Positions 19,301-31,300 of a DNA stretch of 64,000 bases are shown here, one piece after another. The notes beneath the pieces were generated by a model. The model was not told the DNA's origin, searched no databases, and worked only from the letters and a program-made list of their open reading frames with translations. Origin of the DNA: Mytilus edulis (Eukaryota > Mollusca > Bivalvia > Mytilida > Mytilidae); the NCBI RefSeq assembly GCF_963676685.1, contig NC_092349.1, forward strand, positions 82,844,604 to 82,908,603. Reading direction: 5' to 3'. The translations under genes and the position numbers were made by a program. How positions within the stretch are numbered: position 1 is the first letter of the stretch; the number at the start of each line of letters is the position of its first letter.

Positions 19301-22300
19301 TATTTGAATCTTTTGTTATTGATTAAGTTTCCTTAATGATAAATTATGTTTTTCATGACTTTGTAATAATACATGCTCTTTGCTGAAGGTTGTACGGTGA
19401 CCTATAGTTGTTAATGTCTGTGTCTCTTTCAGAGAGTTGTCCCATTGGTAATCCTACCACAAGATCCTATTTTTATATAGATATTATCTATTCTGTAATT
19501 TGTTCAATCACTGCAGTGATTAGCATAAAGTGAGGCGCAAATTCAGGTACGAATAATACCATAATATAGATAGCTGTTATGCACAATAAATTTCTTACAG
19601 CAGCATCATAAAAAAAATGCAATGCTAAGAACAAACGGTATAGTCTTAGATGCATGATTTTTTTTATCAGTTGATAGTGGCTTTGAACTAGCTGTCAGAT
19701 AACTGCGAGTACTCACAGATCTGTTCCTAGTGGGTTTTTTTTGTCGGGATGTACAAGTACCCGGTCACGTCCAATTGTATTTTTGTCCATCTGATGAGTT
19801 AAGCCCTTTTCAACTGATTTTGATAGTTCGTTCTTATGTTGTACTGTTATACCATTGTCCCAGGTTAGGGGGAGGGTTGGGATTCCGCTAACATGTTTAA
19901 CCCCGCCACATTATTTATGTATGTGCCTGTCCCAATTAAGGAGCCTGTAATTCAGTGGTTGTCGTTTGTTTATGTGTTACATATTTGTTTTTCGTTCATT
20001 TTTCTATATGAATAAGGCCATTAGTTTTCTCGTTTGAATTGTTTTGCATTGTCATATCGGGACCTTTTATAGCTGACTATGCGGTATGGGCTGTGCTCAT
20101 TGTTGAAGGCCGTACGGTGACCTATAGTTCTTAATGTCTGTGTCATTTTGCTCTTTTGTGGACAGTTGTCTCCTTGGCAATCATACCACATCTTCTTTTT
20201 TATAGGTATTACAAAACAGCACATTTTCAGAAGCAATGATTGAATAACAAAAGTTCAACTTTACATTTATCAAAGTATAATGAGCGAAAAAGAAATATCT
20301 AAAAATTTCAAAATTTGTTAGCCTTTTAAAATAATTGTTATTTATACTACCACATAACCCTGGTGTGAACTCACTTCTTCTTTGTAGGAAAAACCGTCAA
20401 GAAAACCTTGCTCGTAAGCCAAGCCGAGAAATATCAACTGTATATCAGGAGGAGCGTCTTTATTCTGATCTAGATTTATAAATATCATCCCATCTACCCC
20501 AATCTGAGCATATATACCTGAAAAATATTAGAATTAAATGAGAAAAATGAAACAGTTTTCCACGAGAATTACTTCGTATGCATAAATATACACTGTATAT
20601 TACTGTTAAAAGCATATGTTCACGACGGTTCTTTATATTGTTCTTTCATATTGCAAAATCGGCTGTTGGGTATCTTTTTAGGAATGTTTAGTATTAGTTT
20701 TACCATGGCCTTTTGTAGCAGTCTATATGGCATTGATTTTGTTTCTTGTGGAAGACTTAACATTGACTTGTAGATATTTACATCTTGGTCATTTCGATAA
20801 TAGGTGGATAATTGTCTCATATTAATCATGCAATCATACCACATCTCCTTATTTATATGGAACACTGTGTATCCAGCGTTAGGTACTGATAGTATATTAA
20901 CTGTTGCAATCATAGAAGGTAAAGGGTAATCATTCAAAAACGGTCCTAAATTAAATTAACAGACAAACAAAATACAACTGAGATATATAATACCGTTGCA
21001 AGCAAAAACAGAGAACAAGTTAATGTTTTAAAAAATTTCGAATCGGAATAATGAACAGTTAGAAAATAATTAATATAACGTCTTTTTGTGTTTATCAAAA
21101 ATATAAATTGACCTTCTCTGTAGAACAAATATTGCAGAATGTTTTCTGTGTCTGTTATCTTCTGAGAAGTTGTAGATAAGCTCATGTTTATTGCAACCTG
21201 AAAGTGCATAGCCATCTGATCTTGGAGATTTTCACCAACAGGCAAATCTGCAACAACTGGAATCTAAAAAAGGAACCAAACGAATAATAACTTATAAAGA
21301 TAAGTAATAGCAAAATAAGTAAATACTAATAGTACAAAACGGTAAAATGTCATCAAATAAAACAGTCTTATACCATGTTTAGAACAGACGTGCGATTTGT
21401 CTACACAGGCCCATCACTAGCGATCGAATTAACTTTGTAAAGTCTTTTTCAAAATCAAAAGAAAATAGTAAGAACGAATCACGGAATGTCTTGTATTTTT
21501 GCATATTTCAACGAAGTCATCCATTTTTGGAATTTCTGGTATTGTGCATAATTCAATTAGGTGATACCTGCATGGATTAACTGTCAAATATTTTGACACA
21601 CTGCAAAAAGTAGAACTGTGAGTATTTAATTCAAATGTAATCTCTAATTTCTTTATTGGAGTAAAATAGATACAGCCAAGTGAAACAAATTTTGTATTTC
21701 TACAATATTAAACTGACTTCAGAACTGTATTCCTACTTACCCTGATATCATTGAGGTGGTGTTTTGGTCCTATTCCAGATGATAAGAGTATTTTTGGTGA
21801 ACCAACAACACCTGCTGACAGAATGATTTCCTTTCTTGCATATACTTTGTACAAAACGCCATCTTTAGAAAATTCTACTGCTCGAGCAACTTTTCCCTCA
21901 AATAGTATCTACATGTATATATAGTTTTATTATACCTCAGTTATTATTTTCTATATAAGACAAGTACATAGTATTTTGGCTATTTTTTTTTCAAATTAAA
22001 AGCGTTGAACTATTGAACCGGTCAGTAGTTCCCAACATTTGGACTTCGATGAAACTATTTGACCTCAAGCGTCATTATATTTTGCGGAATTTCCAATGCA
22101 GCTACGTGATTTGAGGATTTTTGAAAATACTTGCGGGTGTACCAACGTAGCGTTTTTACTTAATATATCTAGGGTTGACGTCATTGCAAGAGGTAGCCTT
22201 AGCATTTCAGACAAAGGAGGGACGAAAGATACCAAAGGGACAGTCAAACTCATAAATCTAAAACAAACTGACAACGCCATGGCTAAAAATGAAAAAGACA

Positions 22301-25300
22301 AACAAACAACAGCACACATGACACAACATAGAAAACTAAAGAATAAACAACACGAACCCCACCAAAAAACTGGGGGTGATCTCAGGTGCCCCGGAAGGGT
22401 AACCAGATCCTGCTCCAGATGCGGCACCCGTCGTGTTGCTTATGTTATAACAAATCCGGTAAATGGTCTAATTCGGTAGGTCACATTCAACAATTTATGA
22501 AGTAAACGTTATTCTTTTTTATATTACGATAGTCGATTTATCACCGCCATGTATTGTCTATTGTCTTTTTCGATAAAAAAAAACAAAAAAACTTACTGAC
22601 TGGATATTTGTGGAATATTAAGTTTATTTTTCGCTCGGATACAACTATTGCCCTCGGCTACGCCTCAGAACAATAGTTGCACCTCGGGGATAATAAACTT
22701 ACTATTCCACTCATACCCGGTCAATAAGTATACAATATTACATGTATATCATGAGAATCTGTAATTTTCATTGGCTGACAACAATCTTGAGGCACTCAAA
22801 TATCAAATTGTATTTCAGTATTGAATACGAAAGCTATGACTGCATGTGTTATCCGTAATTTTTTTTAAACTGCAGAAAATCAAATGAAAAACTTGATTCA
22901 ACTCTTAATTCCAATTATAACATGCTTCTTTTTTTTTGAACGATTGTAAAAGAGGGACAGTCTAAAAATGAAAAAAAAACACGAACGGACAAAAACTAGG
23001 GGTGATCTCAGGTGCTCCAGAAGGGTAACCAGATCCTGGTCCATATGTGGCACCCGTCGTGTTGCTTATGTTATAACAAATCCGGTAAATAGTCTAATTC
23101 GGTAGGTCAAATTCATGAAAGGGAAGAGGATTTTAGTAACGACGTAAGAAACATATCCGATATCATTAAAAGCGTTGATCGTGTCCATGTCTATAGAACA
23201 AAGCGCTTCTGGGTGTTCTTCGGTCAACGATTTTTCACCACATTACAATTATAAAAAGAAGCATTCAATTCTTAAATATATATCATCAGGTTATTATCAT
23301 AAAGATGACAAATTATTTTGATATGTTGCCGTTTGATTTTGTTGCGGTTCAGTGTTTCTGGGGTTCCTTTGTTTTCCACTTAAAGTTGATGTGTTTACAT
23401 CAGTTTTTGTTTGTTTCTTGGAATTATTTTGTTTAATCTATTTATTACTATTGAACAACGGTATACTACTGTTGTCTTTTTATAAACATATACATGTTTA
23501 ATACTTTATGGATACCGACCGTGCGAGGGCAGAAAAGCCAGTCAAGGTCGTTAAACACTTCCATATACTTTATGGTTTCTCACACTTAGGTTCATATCTT
23601 ATTTCGACTAAAGCTGTAAGTTTAAGGCACAATTTGTCAATTTCGTCACGTTTATGAAGTCATGCATACATTACTATTGACACAATGAGCAAGGCGGATC
23701 ATTTAATTGTTTTTTTTTTGTTTTTTTTTTGGCAGTCCAAAAGAACAAGTCTTGTAAAAGTAATTTCACATAAGAGAAAGAGAAATGTCAGAATACAATA
23801 ATACAAAATCAAAAGAACAGGAAACCTATCCTTTTGGATATTCTGTAAAATAACAAACATATTGACCCACAGGAAAATTCTAAACGAAATGTCCCGAAGC
23901 AAATGGTAAAATCAAAAGCTCCAACACGTCTAACGAATGGATAACAACTGTTATATTCCTATCTTGGTACAACAGGTATTGTCTTATGTAGAAAATGATG
24001 GATTTAACCTGATTTTATAACTATCTAAACCTCTCACTTGTATGACAGTTGCATAAAATTCCATTATATTGACACTGATGTGTGAATAAAACATACAGAC
24101 ACATTTTTGATGTGTCAGCTTCCTCAGATAAATACATTTATACTGCTAATAGAAGATTTGAATGTGGCAGTTTAAGTTCTATAATCACTGATAACTGTAA
24201 AATGTATACGTGTTTCCCCTACAAACAATTGAATGACATAATATTCCTAGCTATTCATCATCTGTTTTTCTTCTAATATACCCGGTATTACTTGTGGTCA
24301 TTCCATAAATACCTTTGACACATAGCTGTTTAAATGAACTTGCAAATTTTTTCTCTCTAGAGCGGGTCTTAGGTAGCAGGATGCTGTGTCACACCTTTCT
24401 CCTTTCTTAACATTAACTTGAATTCTACAGAAACCTATAAAGTTAACAATTTACAATTAAAAAAAATCACCAAAACGAATGCCATACTTTATCTTTTTTT
24501 AGTTTAAGCTTGTCATTTTTAGGAATATGTCAATGTATTTATTAAAATTTATTATCATTTCTTAAAATCCTGTACGCCACTTCGTAATCTGTTTTGAATG
24601 TTCAACAATACTACTTTCTCTAACTGACTGAAATATTCAGTATACTACTGTGGATTCATTAATATTCGTTGGATACCAATTTTCGTGCATTTCGTGGGTA
24701 CAGGGGAACCACGAATTCAAATGTTCAACGAATTACAAATTTTCTAAAGGAATGGGTGTAGACTTTGCCAAAACCACGAAATTAAATATCCACGAATATG
24801 CAAATTTTTCCCAAACCACGAAAATTGCTACCAACGAAAATAAATGAATTCACAGTATTACGAAACGTCGATCAATATTATATGGAATTCAAAGATTTGA
24901 CAGCTAGCTTTTAATGAATTGTGATATGTACTTATTGTTGTTCGGATTAAAAAAATAATGGGGGTATAGCATATTAAGAAAAAGGAATAAATAATTTCAA
25001 TATGATTACGTAAGCACAAAGTAGAGATGAAATATTACCACGTTGTGTTTCACCGTTGCAGTCTATTCTATTGTATCCTAACTCTTGAGCAGCCTGTTCA
25101 TGAAAATATTCCAACATTGTCATTCTGGACTCGACTATTGTCAATGGTCCATTCCGTCCTCGTAGATCTATAAAAAGGAAGTTAGAAATATCAGATTTGA
25201 TATCGTATTATATCGATAGAAGAAGATGTGATATGAGTACCAATGAGACAACTCTCTCATCCAAGTCACAATTTGTAAAAGTAAACCAGCATAAGTCAAA

Positions 25301-28300
25301 GTACTGTCTCCAACACGGAGCCTTGGCTCAAACCGAGCAACAAGTTATAAAGGGCACAAAACATGACATGCGTCAAACCATATAAACGGGAAAACCAACG
25401 GTCTAATCTATATAAAAAAGAGAAACGAGAAACACTTATGAACCCCATCAACAAACGACAACTTCGGTCTTGACAATTGTTAATTGTCAATTCCGTGAAC
25501 GTAGATCTATAAAAAGAAAGTAAATAGTTATCTTAGGTACCAGGATTATAAATAACATAAAAAAAATTGTTATCTTATTTAAGGACTTTACCATTGTCAA
25601 CGGTCAATTCCGTCCACGTAGATCTATAAAAGGAAAGTAAGAATTAACAGATTTGATATCTTACTATACGTTCCGTCCAAGTAGATTTATAAAAGGAAAG
25701 TAAGAAATAACAGATTTGATATCTTATTATAAAGATGTGGCATTTTGATTGACAATTCGAAGAAAATGTTAAGTTGCTCACCTTTTTTCTTGCAACCATA
25801 TGAGGTGCTAACTTTGCCTCCTTTTGTATGATATTGCCTTTGTTTCTTTCCTACAATTTATTGCATTCCTTTAGTGTTATTTATATTTATTGCATATTTA
25901 TTTTCTGATATTGATGAATACTAACATGCTGATGCATCAGAATTTAAGCAAGATATACTTTAAGGCCATTCGTTTTGAAATTAGCGAAAACGTGTTCGCT
26001 GGTTATCTTGAAAGAGTGCATTTTAGCATTACCTTTTATCTTTTATAATAATATATTACACATATTTTTAAACTGCACTTGTGTATAGTTCATATCAATT
26101 CCTAAATGAATTTTACCTTAACTTTCATTTTCATCTTCAAACTGATACCATCTTTATCATTTTATAACTAGCATGGTTTTTATTCAAGATCGTCGCAGTT
26201 TTTGCAGTTATTGTCCCCACAAAAAGAAAGTAAATAGTTATCAAAGGTACCAGGATTATAAATAAAATAGTTGTAAATTTTGTTATCTTATTTAAGAACT
26301 TTACAATTGTCAACGATCAATTCCGTCCACGTAGATCTACAATGTATAAAATGAAAGTTAGAAATAGTCGTAGATTTGATATCTTATTATACGTTCCGTC
26401 CACGTAGATTTATAAAAGGAAAGTAAGAAACAACAGATTTGATATCTTATTATAAAGATGTGGCATTTTGATTGACAATTCGAAGAAAATGTTAAGTTGC
26501 TCACCTGCTTTTTTCTTGCGACCATATGAGGTTCTAACTTTTCCTCCTGTATGATATTGCCTTTGTTTCTTTCCTACAATTTATTGCATTCCTTTAGAGT
26601 TATATATATATTTATTGCATATTATTTTCTGATATTGATGAATACTAATATGATGATGCATCAGAATTTAAGCGAGATATACTTTAAGGCAATTCGTTTT
26701 GAAATTAGTTAAAACGTGTTCGCTGGTTATCTTGAAAGAGTGCATTTTAGCATTACCTTTTATCTTTTATAATAATATATTACACATATTTTTAAACTGC
26801 ACTTGTGTATAGTTCATATCAATTCCTAAATGAATTTTACCTTAACTTTCATTTTCATCTTCAAACTGATACCATCTTTATCATTTTATAACTAGCATGG
26901 TATTTATTCAAGATCGTCGCAGTTTTTGCAGTTATTGTCCCCACAAAAAGAAAGTAAATAGTTATCAAAGGTACCAGGATTATAAATAAAATAGTTGTAA
27001 ATTTTGTTATCTTATTTAAGAACTTTACAATTGTCAACGATCAATTCCGTCCACGTAGATCTACAATGTATAAAATGAAAGTTAGAAATAGTCGTAGATT
27101 TGATATCTTATTATACGTTCCGTCCACGTAGATTTATAAAAGGAAAGTAAGAAATAACAGATTTGATATCTTATTATAAAGATGTGGCATTTTGATTGAC
27201 AATTCGAAGAAAATGTTAAGTTGCTCACCTGCTTTTTTCTTGCGACCATATGAGGTTCTAACTTTTCCTCCTGTATGATATTGCCTTTGTTTCTTTCCTA
27301 CAATTTATTGCATTCCTTTAGAGTTATATATATATTTATTGCATATTATTTTCTGATATTGATGAATACTAATATGATGATGCATCAGAATTTAAGCGAG
27401 ATATACTTTAAGGCAATTCGTTTTGAAATTAGTTAAAACGTGTTCGCTGGTTATCTTGAAAGAGTGCATTTTAGCATTACCTTTTATCTTTTATAATAAT
27501 ATATTACACATATTTTTAAACTGCACTTGTGTATAGTTCATATCAATTCCTAAATGAATTTTACCTTAACTTTCATTTTCATCTTCAAACTGATACCATC
27601 TTTATCATTTTATAACTAGCATGGTATTTATTCAAGATCGTCGCAGTTTTTGCAGTTATTGTCCCCGCAAAAAGAAAGTAAATAGTTATCAAAGGTACCA
27701 GGATTATAAATAAAATAGTTGTAAATTTTGTTATCTTATTTAAGAACTTTACAATTGTCAACGGTCAATTCAGTCCACGTAGATCTATAAAATGAAAGTT
27801 AGAAATAGTCGTAGATTTGATATCTTATTATACGTTCCGTCCACGTAGATTTATAAAAGGAAAGTAAGAAATAACAGATTTGATATCTTATTATAAAGAT
27901 GTGGCATTTTGATTGACAATTCGAAGAAAATGTTAAGTTGCTCACCTGCTTTTTTCTTGCAACGATATGAGGTGCTAACTTTTCCTCCTGTATGATATTG
28001 CCTTTGTTTTTTTCCTACAATTTATTGCATTCCTTTAGAGTTATATATATATTTATTGCATATTATTTTCTGATATTGATGAATACTAACATGCTGATGC
28101 ATCAGAATTTAAGCGAGATATACTTTAAGGCAATTCGTTTTAAAATTAGCGAAAACGTGTTCGCTGGTTATCTTAAAAGAGTGCATTTTGGCATTACCTT
28201 TTATCTTTTATAATAATATATTACACATATTTTTAAACTACACTTGTGTATAGTTCATATCAATTCCTAAATGAATTTTACCGTAACTTTCATTTTCATC

Positions 28301-31300
28301 TTCAAACTGATACCATCTTTATCATTTTATAACTAGCATGGTATTTATTCAAGATCGTCGCAGTTTTTGCAGTTATTGTCCCCACAATTGTTGAAATAAT
28401 GGGCGAAAAATACTAGAGCATTAGTAGAGGGACAGTCAAGCTCATAAATTTATTCTACTTCTCTATGAGTACAATCAGGTTCAATGATTTTATATAATCA
28501 CAGTGATACATAGAATAATTTAGAACTTTAATCATTATAAGCGTCACGATTTGCATCAAAACGTTTTTTAAAATATTATTTTATGTGACCATCAGGCTCG
28601 TAAGAATTGTATCCCATCAACTAAAGCTGTTCAGTAATGCATATATTCAACATGAAATTTCATACATGATTGATAAAGTACGAACTATAAAAGAGGGACC
28701 AAAGATACAAGAGGGACAGTCAAACTCATAGATTGAAAATAAACTGACAACGCAAAGGCTAAAAACGAAGAGACAAACATAAAAATAATAGTACAGAAGA
28801 CAACATAGAAAACTCAAAACTAAGCAACACGAACCCACCAAAAATTTGCAGTGATCTCAGTTGCTCCGGAAGGGTAAGCAGATTCTGCTCCACATGTGGC
28901 ACCTGTCGTGTTGCTTTTATGTTATTACAACCGGTAAATAGTCTAATTCGGTAGGTCACATTCGTGTATTTGGATGGGTATTGTAGTTACGACATAAGAT
29001 ACATATCCTATATCATCTGTGAAACTGTTTTTCCATAACGGTCAACCTATATGTGATGGCGTTCAAAAAATTTACGAAGGAATGATTTCAACTTCACCAT
29101 TGTAACTCGTGTTTTAATAGCTTCCATTTGAGCATCAATCCTCTATCCGGGAAATTATGATAGGAAATATAAGCCTGAGAATTTCGTATCAATTTGGAGA
29201 TATATTATCCGTATTCAGGCGATGTTGGACTGATGCTACATAAAAATGGAAATTTCACAATTGGGAAGCTGCAATCATCTCTTTTCTCGTACAGTTTTAT
29301 TTTCAAACTACCCTCATCCTTAATTTCTAGATGTAAGTTAAGATACGAGGCAGACTTAACTGTATCTGTGGTATCCTTTATCTCTAGTTCGATGGGATAG
29401 ATAAAGGCAACAGTAGTATACCGCTGTTCGAAACTCATAAATCGATAGAAAAAAAACAAATACGGGTTACAAACCAAAACTGAGGGAAACGCATCAAATA
29501 TAAGTGGAGAACAACGACACAACAGAAACAGAACATTAAAATGTAACACTCACAGAAACGAACTAAGCATTAGACAAAATCTGATGAGAATAACAAATAT
29601 AACATAAAAAGTAAATACATGAATTTAGGATAGAAAAGTACCGTGACACGTCTTATAGCAATGCGAATTCACACTAAAATATAAGAGGAAACAAACGACA
29701 CAATAGAAACACAACATTAAAATGTAAAACACACAGAAACAAACTATAATATAACAATGGTTATTTTCCTGACTTGGTACAGGACTTTTTTACAGAAAAA
29801 AATGGTGGGTTGAACCTGGTTTTGTGGCATGCCAAACCTCCCGCTTTAATGACAATGTTAAATATAACATTAAAACGACAACACAACATGACAGGACCAC
29901 AATGCAGATAAATAGGAGACAATATAGGACAGAGAAACACACGAATAATATCTAATAAAAGGCACCAGGTTTAAAATTTAATACGTCAGAAGTGCGTCTC
30001 GTCCACACAGGCTAAGATAGATTCGTTCAACAAAGTCAACAAATTTTGTATTATTTAGTGAGAGAACATCATTTATATAGCGGAACATGTATAAATCAAC
30101 TTTCTTCAAAACTTTGAATTTTACGAAATACTATTTATTGTTTTACCACAGGAATAGATTACCTAGCTGTATTTGGCAAAATCTATGGAATTTAAGTTCC
30201 TAAATACGCTTAAAATTCGAACTTTATTTTGTTTTTTAACCTTTTTTCTGAATTCTAATTGTGAATTTGTTTATAATTATACTTGTATTGTTCATAAAAT
30301 ATTGTTTAAACCAACCATTTTTATCGAGTGTCACAGATTAGTCTTTCATAGACGAGCCGCACGTCAGTCTTACACAATACTAATCAGGGTATCCATGATG
30401 AGTTTATACTTAAAATATACAGAGTAAAATTACCTTCACTATACGCTGATAAATTGAAAGCAATACTTTCCATCTTTTTGAAGTAAGGGAATACATCCTT
30501 ATAGCTCCATCCGACAGCGCCCTCTTTCGCCCATGTGTCAAAATCTATGGGATTTCCGCGGATAAGACCCATTGCATTTATTCTTCCTGTTCCACCTAAA
30601 CATTTTCCTCGAGGCCAGTTGGTTACCTAATAAAGTAAGACACTCACGTGTATAACGTTGTGGTGATGAAAGATTCGACAAAGGCTATTTTGAAATGTGG
30701 GGACCATAGTCAAGGATTCATATTATTTACCTTCTGAAATACTATTAAAAGAACAATTACTTTTCATGAGGTGTTCATCGCTGCAAAATCCTTGCCATCT
30801 CTTCTAACCCTAACTTCAACTTCTCCTTTTCTTCTTCCATCTCTCTTGTCAAGTTTTTACGTTGTTCGCAATGTTTTCCCCCGTTGATGATAAGTAAGAT
30901 TTTCAATTTTCTAAATAGGTCATTAACACTAAGGAGTAATACAGGTTGACATTGTTGGTATGTTTTATGTTCAAACTTGATGACATTTTACTCATCGATT
31001 ATGTCGAAAAACTTTACAAGTATTTTGTTAATGTCAAAGATAGCTAGGTTGCTGCATCATTAACGGTAAAAGAAAATTGCCTCATTAACGGTAACCCAAC
31101 ATCTCCCTTTTTTTAATTCAAGACACAAAAGAAGTGTTTCCAGTACTGTTATATTAAGAATACCTCATCTTTATGTGCGAAGAGAGCATGCTTTTGCTCT
31201 ACTGTCTTGTATTTCCAGTCAAGATTGCTATTCGACAGAGCACTCCATAATAATGGTATCTTTGTCAGGTCGTTCTCTATGTCAGACCCACCAGCCTCTA

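Noticed and set aside
22065..22479. Overlapping open frames on both strands of about 120 codons
   Set aside because: The region is the 3' untranslated end of a Penelope-like element; the same frames appear in its other copies with stops at different points.
25511..28384. Possible CRISPR-like array
   Set aside because: The units are ~720 bp without short repeat-spacer structure, and the DNA is eukaryotic with spliced genes. It is a simple tandem repeat.
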